Made by a program: the position numbers and the translations under genes. The notes under the pieces are model-generated. The model made no database searches, was not told the DNA's origin, and was given only the letters and a program-made list of their open reading frames with translations. This document shows, piece after piece, positions 18,741 to 27,751 of a stretch of 64,000 nt of DNA (its first letter is position 1; the number at the start of each line of letters is the position of its first letter). This DNA comes from Bacteroidia bacterium (GTDB taxonomy: Bacteria > Bacteroidota > Bacteroidia > AKYH767-A > OLB10): positions 1,240,001 to 1,304,000 of the forward strand of contig JBAOIA010000011.1 of NCBI GenBank assembly GCA_037045145.1, given 5' to 3'.

Positions 18741-20942
18741 TTATTTTTTAATAAATTTTCCTTTGGTGATTTTGTTTTGGTGATCTATCGTTTCATAAGA
18801 ATAAATACCCGCATTGAGGTTGCTAACATTTATTTTTTGCTGGTTGGCTGTTTGTGTAAGTACCAGTCTTCCTGTTACATCATAAATATTTAAGATAAAG
18901 CTATGATTGGTTTTGTTGGCAACTGTAAAGTAGCTGCTAACAGGATTTGGATAAAGCAATATGGCAGCATTGTTTTGTGGAGTGTAAACGCCTGTAGTGT
19001 TAACCACACGGGTAATAACGGTTTGTGTAACCACAGGTAAGTTATTGTCAAAAATAATTCCGGCACCGTTTAGTATTTCATCTCCGGCTAATAAACTTGC
19101 TTTAGGTTTTATTCTGAACCGTGCAAACCCAGTGCTGTGTAATTCGTCCACAAACATGGAGGCAAGGTGTATGTTATTGAATTCAAAAGTTAACAGCCCT
19201 TGCCCTTTAAGTTGCATGGAGCATGGGTGACTGCTTGATACAAATTCCAATGTAGATAGATCAAGATTAGCATCCAAACCGTCTAATATTTTTACATACA
19301 ACGCTTCGGCCGTGCCTGTATTTTGAAAATGTATTTCGTAATCAAGATACTCACCATTGGTTATAAATGATACAGGTACATCTCCTGCCGGCATTACGGT
19401 TTTATAATTGGGGTCAAAAGAATTTACTACCAAAGGATAGATGGCATCTTCATTGTCGGCCTGCGATTTATCAGGAAAATTGGGTGTTACTTCTGCTTCA
19501 AGCGTAAGCTGATCACCAACGTTTGCTAAAGCGTTTGTGGTGGTGTAAACTGTAAATGTAATTTGCGCCAGCGGATTAAGATTACTGAATGACCATGTAA
19601 TCACGTTTCCGTTTACCATAGCACCGGCATAGGTGCTTGAATCATACGTTAACATAGTATCAAGCGTTAAGCTGATGGTGCCGTTATTAATTTGCGTTCC
19701 GTTATTGATTACGCTTATAACATATACAGCAGGCATACCCGGGCGCGGTGGAATATTTTGAGTAATGGAAATGGTAAGGTCAGTAAAAATCATATCAGGT
19801 GCCAAAGCGAAATCCTGACCTGTAAGTATAGATGGCGCTGTGGTAATATTTACAGGAATGAGTGATGGAGTAACTGTAAAATGTGTGGGAGCAGCAGTGG
19901 TTAAATCGAAACTGCCGGGAATAAGGTTCATGCTGTAATCGCCATTGGCATCAGTAAGCGAAACAATGCCTGTAGTGGTTTCGGTTACCACCTGCGTGGG
20001 TACACCGGGTTCACCTGCATCTTTTGTGTTATTGGCGTTAAAATCAATATATACATTTCCACTTACTATGGCAGGGTCTGGATTTTCGCCCACTATTACC
20101 AACTGGTCATCGCGTTTTATACTGCCTATTTTTACACCGTTGCGGTACTCATCTACTACAAATGATACAGCCCCTATTTGTATAAGCGCAGGTGTAAATG
20201 ATAAAATACCTGTTGACTGGTTAAGTGTAAACGGAGTAAAAGAAGCTACTGGGTTTAAATATCCGTATGGAGGAAGATAATTGATGGGTGTAGAAGTTAC
20301 AGGGCATGAAGAACCGTCACGTAGTGAATCAAGACGGAATACAAGTGAATCGCCATCAGCATCGGTACACTGATAGCTGATGTTGGTTAGTGTGCCTACA
20401 CAATACAAACCAAATAAGGTAGAATTGAATTGTGGCGAACTGTTAACCGGATAAGTTAAATTATCCAATGTAGTTTCAATATAAGCGCCATAATTATTGG
20501 CAAGTGTAGTAATGGCCGTGTTGCGGCAACATTCTGTATATGAAAATACCCAATCGCTGGCGGCATAAGGTAATGTGACTATGCCTTCATAGTTGTACTC
20601 TTCAATACCGAAATAGCTACCACCCTGGCACCATGTTGTGCCTTGTGTGGCGCATGAGTTTAACGGCACCTGGTAAAAGCTGGGCGAAACAGTGTCGAGT
20701 ACAACACTGCCCATACCTCCTGTTGAAGCAGAGGAGCAACAAACCATTGGAGCCATGGGGGCAGGAATACCGGAGCAGTCGCGGTACATTTTTAAATGAA
20801 GGAGATAAGTGTTAGGTCCTTGATAGGTGTAAGTTAAATACAGGCCTACAATGTGTGATGCAAAAGAGGTGTTGCCCACCATGCACAGCAGTGCAATAAT
20901 TACTGTTTTTGAAACAGAAAGTGATAATTTTTTCATGTACAT
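18741..20942 (-). CDS. T9SS cargo protein with SdrD_B-like, CARDB/DUF11-like and DUF7619-like domains
   Basis: 733 residues (start could be the Met two codons in, at 20936). Signal peptide KKLSLSVSKTVIIALLCMVG, cleaved near SFA. Residues 28-290 form the N-terminal domain common in Bacteroidota surface proteins (LKMYRDCSGIP, paired cysteines, YTECCRN). Next comes an SdrD_B-like segment VSGNVYIDFNANNTKDAGEP (about 297-370), a DUF11-like part, and a DUF7619-like part starting SFDPNYKTVMP. The last 80 residues (NNAAILLYPNPVSSYFTV ... GIYSYETIDHQ) are a T9SS type A sorting domain, so it is secreted by T9SS and attached to the cell surface. Role unknown. Confidence 0.88.
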   Translation of the reverse strand: MYMKKLSLSVSKTVIIALLCMVGNTSFASHIVGLYLTYTYQGPNTYLLHLKMYRDCSGIPAPMAPMVCCSSASTGGMGSVVLDTVSPSFYQVPLNSCATQGTTWCQGGSYFGIEEYNYEGIVTLPYAASDWVFSYTECCRNTAITTLANNYGAYIETTLDNLTYPVNSSPQFNSTLFGLYCVGTLTNISYQCTDADGDSLVFRLDSLRDGSSCPVTSTPINYLPPYGYLNPVASFTPFTLNQSTGILSFTPALIQIGAVSFVVDEYRNGVKIGSIKRDDQLVIVGENPDPAIVSGNVYIDFNANNTKDAGEPGVPTQVVTETTTGIVSLTDANGDYSMNLIPGSFDLTTAAPTHFTVTPSLIPVNITTAPSILTGQDFALAPDMIFTDLTISITQNIPPRPGMPAVYVISVINNGTQINNGTISLTLDTMLTYDSSTYAGAMVNGNVITWSFSNLNPLAQITFTVYTTTNALANVGDQLTLEAEVTPNFPDKSQADNEDAIYPLVVNSFDPNYKTVMPAGDVPVSFITNGEYLDYEIHFQNTGTAEALYVKILDGLDANLDLSTLEFVSSSHPCSMQLKGQGLLTFEFNNIHLASMFVDELHSTGFARFRIKPKASLLAGDEILNGAGIIFDNNLPVVTQTVITRVVNTTGVYTPQNNAAILLYPNPVSSYFTVANKTNHSFILNIYDVTGRLVLTQTANQQKINVSNLNAGIYSYETIDHQNKITKGKFIKK

Positions 20943-21096
20943 TGGTTATTTAATTTGTTTACAATAGCACTTTAATATAGTAAGAGGCATAAAAGTATAA
21001 TAAAGTTGCGTGAAACGGAAGTTTTTTTTGTGGTGAAGGGAAAGGACTATGTAGCAGGAGCCGGAAATCAGGACTACAAGAGTCAGGCGGGGTAGA

Positions 21097-21143
21097 GTCC
21101 ATTCAAAGTCTCGCGCGTTTCAGGGGCCTTTGAAAGTACGGAT
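21097..21143 (+). repeat. Dispersed hairpin repeat, copy B
   Basis: CCATTCAAAGTC, a 15-base spacer with CGCGTTTCAGGGG, then CTTTGAAAGTACGGA. TTCAAAG pairs with CTTTGAA. Same layout as copies C and D. Confidence 0.75.
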
Positions 21144-21182
21144 ATTATATATAAGCGTGTTTTTTTTGCCTATCCTTTGCTC

Positions 21183-21434
21183 GTGAGCAGCCGTCCTTCG
21201 GTGCTGAGTGCTCGTCCTGCTGTCCTGATTACCATTCCTTCTATCATGAGTACTCGTCCTGCTGCTCTGATTAGCGTTCCATCTGTTCTGATTAGCCGTC
21301 CTTCTGTACTGAGTATAGTTCCTTTGGTCGTGAGTACGAGTTCTTCGGTACTGATTACTTGTCCTATTGCTCTGATTAGCGTTCCATCTGTTCTGATTAG
21401 CTGTCCTGTGGTTGTGAGTACCGTTCCTTTGGTG
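21183..21434 (+). repeat. Tandem array, exactly 21-bp period, 12 divergent units
   Basis: Units begin CTGATTA, CTGAGTA or GTGAGTA and continue as xxGTCCTTCTGT or similar; one unit (CTGATTAGCGTTCCATCTGT) occurs twice. The spacing is 21 bp with no slip over 252 bp. Because 21 is a multiple of 3, both strands stay open: a heptad with PSVLIS-like repeats on plus, and NQxxRTx-like on minus. I do not count these as genes. Confidence 0.9.
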
Positions 21435-21831
21435 TTTTTCAGCTTTTATTGATGCAGGAGTGCTAAAATGGGGGCGCGGATACGGTAAATATTTTACATT
21501 ATCAAATATCAAGCTTGTAAGGTTTTTGCCGAAAGGTGCAAGAAATTAAATTCTGTTATTCCATTTTACCTCTTAACTCTTCGCGAAAGCGAAATGAATT
21601 ATTGAGAAATTTAGTGTAAGGTTTTGGAGACTATTTTACTAATTAAGGCGGTATTCATACGATTAACAGATAAGATAATTCAAATTTTATAACTATCATG
21701 CTACTATCAGAAATTAACAGAATGCGAATGATGAATGCGGTGCTCACATAGCTGCAAAGCACGCCTACTGCTATTTTGTTGTTGCTTCCTATATTGACGA
21801 ATTTGACTTCGACAATGGAATCACTTGTTTA

Positions 21832-21877
21832 TCCATTCAAAGTCTCCCGCATTTAAGGGGACTTTGAATGGACGGAT
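21832..21877 (+). repeat. Dispersed hairpin repeat, copy C
   Basis: Best-formed copy: TTCAAAGTC, 15-base spacer with CCCGCATTTAAGGG, then GACTTTGAA, a perfect 9-bp stem, with flanking TCCA/TGGA extending the pairing. It touches the first 97-bp repeat at its right edge. Confidence 0.85.
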
Positions 21878-21973
21878 GGCAGTTGCTAAATCCGAATTGC
21901 CTTACGATGAAAAATATTCTTCTAAAAAGGCTTGTTTTTAACCACAGTTCTTGTTATCGGCATACCCGACTGT
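21877..21973 (+). repeat. 97-bp direct repeat, copy 1
   Basis: Identical to 22887-22983 apart from two adjacent bases (CG here, AC there) near the right end, in the segment TTGTTATnnGCATACCCG. Confidence 0.95.
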
Positions 21974-22690
21974 CAGAGACGAATTATTATGTTTCATCAT
22001 TATCACATACTTTCCTGTCTTGCCTCTTCCTCCATTCTAAAGTATGCCTTTCACCAATTGTTCTTGTTTATTACAGAGTTTTAATTTTCTTGGCTTTTTC
22101 TTGATGTAATATCATAAGATAATTTATTTTCTCTTTCTCATTTTTCTTGTGGCTGGATACTTTATGTTTCATGTATCTTACTCCAGTACTGTGAGACTCT
22201 CTCGCATTTCTATTTGTCTTGGCCTATTTTTTTCCTAATTGTCTCCCCATTTGCTTGCCTACCATGTCTCTTGTGCAGAAAAACCTCTGTTTAGTTATTT
22301 GGAGAAAAATGTGCAGTATCCAGAACTAAATACGCAAACATCTTGAAATAATTTATAGCTGTAAGTCTGTTTCTCTACGGCCCCAGCTCCCTAGCTTCTC
22401 CCTGTGTGTTTCCCGCCATTTATCTGGTTCACGGTTTCGGCTCCAGTGGGGTTCCAAAACGGTCCACTTGTCCGCGCATCGGAAGGAATGTTCTCAAATC
22501 TCTCACTAATTCTCATTGCCATTCTACAAGCAACAAAAAAATTATAACGTTTTTCATGTGTCGTTGAGTTAGCAGTGCGTTTCGGAGGTTAAAATTGCGC
22601 ATAACGGCAGTCTGTGAAAAAAATATTTCCAAAACATGTTCAAATATAGGAATAATGCTGTATATTTAGATAATAAAATTTACAGTAGCC

Positions 22691-22785
22691 ATGCCCACAC
22701 TAACAAGAATAGATAGGGGCAGTCACCTTTTCTAACTTAGAGAGTCAGGTAGCTCCGACAGAGAAATACGTTTTATAGATGCTTT
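22691..22785 (+). pseudogene. IS1182-type transposase, N-terminal scrap, frameshifted
   Basis: Starts ATGCCC. In one frame it gives VTFSNLESQVA and, after a frame change, DREIRFIDAL, matching residues 10-33 of the scrap at 38929. It is cut off by hairpin repeat D. Only the first 30 or so codons of the gene remain. Confidence 0.6.
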
Positions 22786-22830
22786 GTCCATTCAGAGTCT
22801 CCCTCATTTCAGGAGACTTTAAGTACGGAG
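22786..22830 (+). repeat. Dispersed hairpin repeat, copy D
   Basis: TCCATTCAGAGTCTCCC, TCATTTCAGG, AGACTTTAAGTACGGA: the most diverged copy. It abuts the transposase scrap directly. Confidence 0.7.
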
Positions 22831-22886
22831 AAAGGTAAAACGGAACTGCATTAGCTGCTGTTGGAATAAGCTCATTAAACAAGCGG

Positions 22887-22983
22887 TGGCAGTTGCTAAA
22901 TCCGAATTGCCTTACGATGAAAAATATTCTTCTAAAAAGGCTTGTTTTTAACCACAGTTCTTGTTATACGCATACCCGACTGT
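22887..22983 (+). repeat. 97-bp direct repeat, copy 2
   Basis: Second copy of 21877-21973, 1,010 bp away; see that entry. Its right part forms the right arm of attC-like site vi. Confidence 0.95.
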
Positions 22984-23100
22984 GTGTTCAAGGCGATGTC
23001 GTCTGATGTTAGCACAACTATTTGTTCAAAGTGAATTACATTCATTGCTCTGTCGTTTCAAGTTTGCACTCTGCTGTGTTCGCACTGTAGCGTGTGTCGG

Positions 23101-23165
23101 TTTGCTTTCTCTATTAAAAGCTTTGGTTGCGTGTTGCATGTGGGGCTTTTAATTGTGAAAGCAAA
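23101..23165. repeat. Structured palindromic repeat E, copy 1
   Basis: TTTGCTTTC-TCT-ATTAAAAGC, a 23-base loop, then GCTTTTAAT-TGT-GAAAGCAAA. Two perfect 9-bp stems are separated by a 3x3 internal loop. A second copy at 27615-27685 keeps the structure with compensating base changes. Confidence 0.85.
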
Positions 23166-23215
23166 TGCATTGGAGTTCCTTGAAGTTCTATATTTACTGT
23201 ATTTGATTATGTGCT

Positions 23216-23254
23216 AAAAATATAGAAGCAAGCAGAATCTACTTGCTTCTATAT
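23216..23254 (-). terminator. Rho-independent terminator of the subtilase gene
   Basis: Perfect 12-13 bp stem (TATAGAAGCAAG / CTTGCTTCTATA) with a 9-base loop and a T5 run on the minus strand, just after the subtilase stop codon at 23265. Confidence 0.85.
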
Positions 23255-23264
23255 AGATTTTATC

Positions 23265-26087
23265 TTATTGAATATTTAAAACTTTTGTGTCTCTAACTTG
23301 ACCATCACAAATTAGAATTAGATTGTAATTTCCGGCTGCATAATTTGATGTATTAATCACTTTTGTGTTTTGATTAAGATTCAAAATGAAATTATCGTTT
23401 GGTGTGCCGGAAGGGTGCGTAATTACAAGATAACCGGATGAAATATTCTCCGCTTTGTATTGAACTGTAATTTGTGTAGTTGCGGGATTGGGTGTGATGG
23501 ATTGAATTTCGCAGTCTTTGATTTTTACAGTGACGGTATCATAACTTGCAAATCCATCACTCATTGCTATTACTTCGAGTTTGTATTTGGTTGTAATTTC
23601 AGGTGTGACAGTCAAGCTATTGCCAGAATAAATGAGATTACCTTCTTCATCATACCAGTTGTAGTATGCCGATTCACCAATGGTTGCAGCGTTAAGTGTT
23701 GTGCTTGAACCTTCTGAAATAGCATCATCGCTACCTCCATCGGCACCAAACAAATAACGTAATGGTTTAAGAATGCGATATAATTCTCCTCCGATTATTT
23801 TTTCGTCTCCTGAACGCCTTTGAATTACGTGATAATCGAATTGTGGAGTTTCATCAACCTTATCAGTTAGAAAATTGAAACTTACGTGCATGGTACTACG
23901 TTCATTTGGATTATAAGCCAAGTTATTCAGGTAAGCAGGATTTCCCGTTATGATTAATTGGTGGCAATCCTCCCGCCTGATTTCAATATTTTCAGCTTGT
24001 TGTCCTCCTTGAATCCATTTTTCCCAAGACAAATCATCAAGAGTTAGTTTTATTTCTGCTTGCTCAAAAATGGGAATGCCTCGGTTATTATCGTCAAGCA
24101 TAAATTCAAGTTTGTAATTATCTACTATATCATCAAAAGGATTTCCTATTGCAATTGTACCGCCAACTACGCGGTCACTAAAACAATCACCGTTTGAGAC
24201 AATACCGGGAAAACTATCAACAACAGTTAAATTTTTCCACGCGATGTTGTTATTGTTTTTGGCATTGTCATACACGCTGGCAGCTTCTGTAAATGTCATT
24301 GGGTCTTGGGGTGAATCAATTCTTGATAGTAAACAAAAATGCCAAGGTTCGGGGTTGCAAGCAGAATAAAGTGCAGGATTTGGAACATGCCAAGGAAATT
24401 CTAATATTATTTCACCTCCCGCAGGAATGTTTGGAATTTGCTGCGGGGATGACGGGACTTCATCACCCATTGGCGCACCGGGTGCGCATGGTGGTGCAGT
24501 TCCATCCCAATAGCTTGGCCATGATAATGCAGAAGCTGCCTTTGCCCAATGCAAATGGAGCAAATCAGAAGGTGTGCTTATAAAATCCGTACAACTTTTA
24601 TTTCTAACTCGAACATATATATAATTGTCAGTGTTTGGATTAATCCAATACTCTGGATTTTGATGAGTCTGATTTACAAATCCATCGTTTTGTTTCCGAA
24701 CCCAAATATCATCACTTATCCACATTGGACTATTATTGGGGTCGGGTTCAACACCGAAGTCGTGAGTAATGTCTTTCATGAACAGGTCTATAGTTGATGA
24801 ATACATGCCTTGTGCTGCAAGAACAGCTTGGTAAGCATTGATACGACCTGCGCCTACCATACCGGGGTAATTTGCTGCATCAACGATTGGGTCTGCTGTT
24901 GATTTTATTATGTCTTGAATACTTGTAGAAGTTAAGCAACTGTTTACAGATAGCATTAATGCACCTACACCTGCTGCAATTGGTGTACTCTGAGAAGTAC
25001 CTCCCCAACAACCATAATACGGCCAAGTTGGATTGGCTGAGACCTGTATTCCAGCAAGCAAACAATAGCCTGGTGAACAAATATCAACTTCAGGATAGTG
25101 GCTATTCGTGCCGCCTCCGGGATTTATATTTTGATGATGGTCATCTTTATCGCTACTTGTAACTACAATTGTTCGCGGGTCCTCTAAACCAGAGAAAGGA
25201 TACAGTTTTCCTCCCCCACAATTCCCTGAGCCATTACCAGCAGCACGAAAAATAGTTGTTCCGTTGTCATTGATTTGTTGTTCTATGAGCAAGTCGTTAG
25301 CTGAACTTGAACAGCCATAATACCAACTAATGGAAATAATTTTTGCATTCAACGTTTGACTTGCATAGAGGCATGCAGCAGTTCCCCCGCCCCAACCCCC
25401 AAACATTATTTTTGTATTGTAGCCGATTGAAGCAAGTTGACCGTTTGGTGTTTGGCCTTGGTCAACGGTTTCAGCAGCTAATAAAGTTCCTGTTGAAGTA
25501 CCATGAGAAGCAACTGTAAATGTTCCTCCTGTGTAAAAATCATTAGGGGGGTCAATCTTGCCAATTAAATCAGGGTGTGTCATATCAATCCCATCATCCA
25601 CAAGAGCAACTTTTAGATTTGGGTCTCCCTTCGTAATGTCCCAAGCAAGATTACCTTGAATTTTCATTATATGCCAAAGCCAATCTGTCGGAGTTTGCGT
25701 AGTAAGCCACCACATATAATCAGCAGGGTCATAACAAGGGATTGGTTCATATCTTAATTCCATGTAGCTAAAAGCATTATTAAATTGAGATTGAATTTCA
25801 GAATAAAGCTGAGATTCGTTGAAGTTACATTTTAGTTCGTAAATATTTCTTAATCTCTCTGTTGGTGCCCAAGGCATAACTTGTTTATAATACTGCATGC
25901 TTTTAGATTGCAGGAAACCATTGAAACCTTGATTTGCAGTTATGCCGAGAGAATCGGGAATAAAACTTTGGTCAGAAATTGTCAACCATAAAATTCCTGC
26001 CCGAGGAGTTGATTCCTGCGCAAGTGCTAAGAATGAACTAAAATTCAATAAGAGAATAATAGTTAGATAGATTGATTTTTTTGACAT
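23265..26087 (-). CDS. T9SS-secreted S8 family serine peptidase (subtilase)
   Basis: 940 residues. Signal peptide MSKKSIYLTIILLLNFSSFL, cleaved near ALAQ. The subtilisin domain has the full triad: Asp164 in VALVDDGID, His195 in ASHGTSTG, Ser365 in GGTSQSTPIAAG, and the oxyanion Asn in AAGNGSG. Residues 430-620 look like a beta-rich accessory domain. The last 80 residues (IQSITPNPATTQITVQY ... YAAGNYNLILICDG) are a T9SS type A sorting domain, so it is exported to the surface or medium. It starts 13 bp after the partner T9SS gene at 26101 and is followed by a terminator and attC-like site vi. The target protein is unknown. Confidence 0.93.
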   Translation of the reverse strand: MSKKSIYLTIILLLNFSSFLALAQESTPRAGILWLTISDQSFIPDSLGITANQGFNGFLQSKSMQYYKQVMPWAPTERLRNIYELKCNFNESQLYSEIQSQFNNAFSYMELRYEPIPCYDPADYMWWLTTQTPTDWLWHIMKIQGNLAWDITKGDPNLKVALVDDGIDMTHPDLIGKIDPPNDFYTGGTFTVASHGTSTGTLLAAETVDQGQTPNGQLASIGYNTKIMFGGWGGGTAACLYASQTLNAKIISISWYYGCSSSANDLLIEQQINDNGTTIFRAAGNGSGNCGGGKLYPFSGLEDPRTIVVTSSDKDDHHQNINPGGGTNSHYPEVDICSPGYCLLAGIQVSANPTWPYYGCWGGTSQSTPIAAGVGALMLSVNSCLTSTSIQDIIKSTADPIVDAANYPGMVGAGRINAYQAVLAAQGMYSSTIDLFMKDITHDFGVEPDPNNSPMWISDDIWVRKQNDGFVNQTHQNPEYWINPNTDNYIYVRVRNKSCTDFISTPSDLLHLHWAKAASALSWPSYWDGTAPPCAPGAPMGDEVPSSPQQIPNIPAGGEIILEFPWHVPNPALYSACNPEPWHFCLLSRIDSPQDPMTFTEAASVYDNAKNNNNIAWKNLTVVDSFPGIVSNGDCFSDRVVGGTIAIGNPFDDIVDNYKLEFMLDDNNRGIPIFEQAEIKLTLDDLSWEKWIQGGQQAENIEIRREDCHQLIITGNPAYLNNLAYNPNERSTMHVSFNFLTDKVDETPQFDYHVIQRRSGDEKIIGGELYRILKPLRYLFGADGGSDDAISEGSSTTLNAATIGESAYYNWYDEEGNLIYSGNSLTVTPEITTKYKLEVIAMSDGFASYDTVTVKIKDCEIQSITPNPATTQITVQYKAENISSGYLVITHPSGTPNDNFILNLNQNTKVINTSNYAAGNYNLILICDGQVRDTKVLNIQ

Positions 26088-26100
26088 GATTGTAAATAGT

Positions 26101-26964
26101 TTAATTGTTAATATAAATTAATTTAGCAGAAGAATAAGTATCATATGACTTAATTCTTAGGAAATAAATGCCGTAAGCATTTCCTGCAATTGCCGAAAAG
26201 GAAATTCTTAGATTTTGCTTTTGAAAATATTTTGAAAATATTTTACATCCAACATTATTAAATATCTCGACTTCTGAATTTTCAAATAAGTCAACGTGAA
26301 AAATATCATTTGTTGGATTTGGATAAAGGCTAATCGTAACATGATTTAACTCATTAAGTCCAGTAATTAAATTGCATCCGGTAAAATTAGAATTAGTGTT
26401 TAAATAATTTTGCAGAGTATTATGATAATTGCAGAGTAAAAAAGAATTCTGTCTAAGAGAATTAGATTGATAATCTAGATTAATATTAACACCGACACTT
26501 TCAATAAATTCAAATTTTTCATTCCAATAAGTAAATGTGTTAAATCGCAAATGCTTTTTACCTGAAAGTGTGTAGATAGAATCTACAAGATAATAACCCG
26601 GCATGATTGGCCAGGCACCATTAAAATAAAAACTGTCACCAACTGATAAATTTAAATTGTATATTTCCCTTTCAATCGAATCGAAAGTCGAATAAAAATA
26701 ACCCAATGAATTTGATGAGTCCTCTCGCAAATAGCCGGCAACGTTTTGAAAATAAGAAGACCCTATTTTTTTATAAATTTTTAAATTAATTGTAGTATCT
26801 GTAAGAGTAAACATAGAATCAGTAAATGTGCCAGGTAAATTTAAGGCAGCAATTTTCCAACTGGTGTTTGTACTACCGAAGATTGATTGATACGGTTGAG
26901 CAGTCAAAGTTTCAGATAAAATAAAAATTGCAGCAATCATCAACAATGTTTTTCGAGATTTCAT
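26101..26964 (-). CDS. T9SS type A sorting domain protein, unknown function
   Basis: 287 residues. Signal peptide MKSRKTLLMIAAIFILSETL, cleaved near TAQ. The middle (30-195) is beta-rich with many Ser/Tyr/Asn and no motif I recognise. From residue 205 (NHVTISLYPNPTNDIFHVDL ... GIYFLRIKS) it is a T9SS type A sorting domain. It is directly upstream of the subtilase gene, 13 bp apart, so the two secreted proteins are probably made together. One cassette between attC-like sites ii and vi. Confidence 0.82.
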   Translation of the reverse strand: MKSRKTLLMIAAIFILSETLTAQPYQSIFGSTNTSWKIAALNLPGTFTDSMFTLTDTTINLKIYKKIGSSYFQNVAGYLREDSSNSLGYFYSTFDSIEREIYNLNLSVGDSFYFNGAWPIMPGYYLVDSIYTLSGKKHLRFNTFTYWNEKFEFIESVGVNINLDYQSNSLRQNSFLLCNYHNTLQNYLNTNSNFTGCNLITGLNELNHVTISLYPNPTNDIFHVDLFENSEVEIFNNVGCKIFSKYFQKQNLRISFSAIAGNAYGIYFLRIKSYDTYSSAKLIYINN

Positions 26965-27204
26965 TTAATGAGCTTTTAATGTGATGTAAAAGTATTTCAA
27001 TTTTTAACGAAAATGTAAAATTGGAGAAATGTTTTTTGTGCGGTTGAGTAAAATAAAAAGTGAGGCGACAGAAGGGTTGGGTTGCGCGCAAGGATTGCCT
27101 CTCTCTTCTTTTTACAGAAGGGATAGCCAAGAAGGCTTTGCCTAATTTGCACTGTCGTTTGCTTCTTTTACATTCGTTTGGTTGAGCAATGCAGCGCAAC
27201 GGTT

Positions 27205-27422
27205 GCGTATAACGAAGTAGGGCTTAAAGAAGTTTACAAAATGGGGAGATTGAAAACGGAACGGTTGCTCAAAAAAATGCAACCGAAAAGATAAAGTCTT
27301 TTTCTGCCGACAAGTTGGTTGCATTTTTTTGTACATGCAGTAAAGGTAGAAAAGAATTACTTTGGTTTGATAACCTACAATGCCCCCATTTTGGAAATTT
27401 CTTTTAAGCTAATGTTATGTGC
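27205..27422 (-). other. attC-like folded site ii
   Basis: Left arm: GCGTATAAC, spacer GAAGTAGG, then GCTTAAAGAAGTTTACAAAA and TGGGG. Right arm on the minus strand: GCACATAAC, spacer ATTA, then GCTTAAAAGAAATTTCCAAAA and TGGGG. Outer boxes pair, the spacers do not (8 versus 4 bases), one arm has a single extra A, and a 135-bp variable loop separates them. These are the layout features of integron attC sites: R box, unpaired central spacer, L stem with extrahelical base, variable terminal structure. Confidence 0.75.
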
Positions 27423-27614
27423 TGGGCTATCGGTGTAGAAGAGCTATTCAGGTTTGAGTTAAGCAGGTTGTAAAGAACGTTTTGAGTTTGCACTGCCGTA
27501 TTATACCAGGCAAGGTGCGCGGTGGGGTGGGGTGCGGCTGGAAGGGTAAAGGTTTTTTTTATTTTTTTTGTGTGAGCAAACCTTTTTATGAGCCAGGGGC
27601 GAATTTGCGGGGTG

Positions 27615-27685
27615 GTTTGCTTTCTCTATTTAAAGTTTTGGTTGTGCGGCTGATTTTTGGCGCGACTTTAAATTGTGAAAGCAAA
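27615..27685. repeat. Structured palindromic repeat E, copy 2
   Basis: TTTGCTTTC-TCT-ATTTAAAG, loop, CTTTAAAT-TGT-GAAAGCAAA. The inner stem differs from copy 1 in both arms so that pairing is kept. The TCT/TGT internal loop is unchanged. Confidence 0.85.
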
Positions 27686-27751
27686 TAGGATGGCAATTTG
27701 AACACGCTTTATATATAGCACGGATTTTTCCTTTGTCTCAACCTTTATGGA

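Larger units (their letters stand above)
22597..22971 (-). other. attC-like folded site vi (weak arms, long loop)
   Basis: Left end GCGCATAACGGCAGTCTGTG pairs with the right end, which on the minus strand reads GCGTATAACAAGAACTGTGG. The outer box and a CTGTG arm match; between them the spacer is unpaired. The 330-bp loop contains an IS1182-type scrap, hairpin repeat D and the left part of a 97-bp repeat copy. It would be the attC of the subtilase cassette. Confidence 0.5.
20943..23219. other. 2.3-kb gene-poor, repeat-rich stretch
   Basis: No convincing gene. It holds, in order: hairpin repeat B, a 21-bp-period array, hairpin repeat C joined to a 97-bp repeat, a pyrimidine-rich segment (about 21974-22560), an attC-like site carrying an IS1182-type scrap and hairpin D, the second 97-bp repeat, and a structured repeat at 23101. 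Short open frames here overlap these repeats and have no homology I can recognise. Confidence 0.8.

Noticed and set aside
21120..21512. Open frames on both strands across the first 21-bp array (130 and 91 codons)
   Set aside because: Any period divisible by 3 that lacks stops in one unit stays open; composition is repetitive and no start context or homology supports a gene.
21868..22104. 78-codon open frame
   Set aside because: Starts inside hairpin repeat C and crosses the 97-bp repeat; no recognisable protein features.
22961..23152. 63-codon open frame
   Set aside because: Crosses the 97-bp repeat edge and structured repeat E; likely chance.
27482..27688. 68-codon open frame
   Set aside because: Covers the G-rich stretch and structured repeat E; not protein-like.
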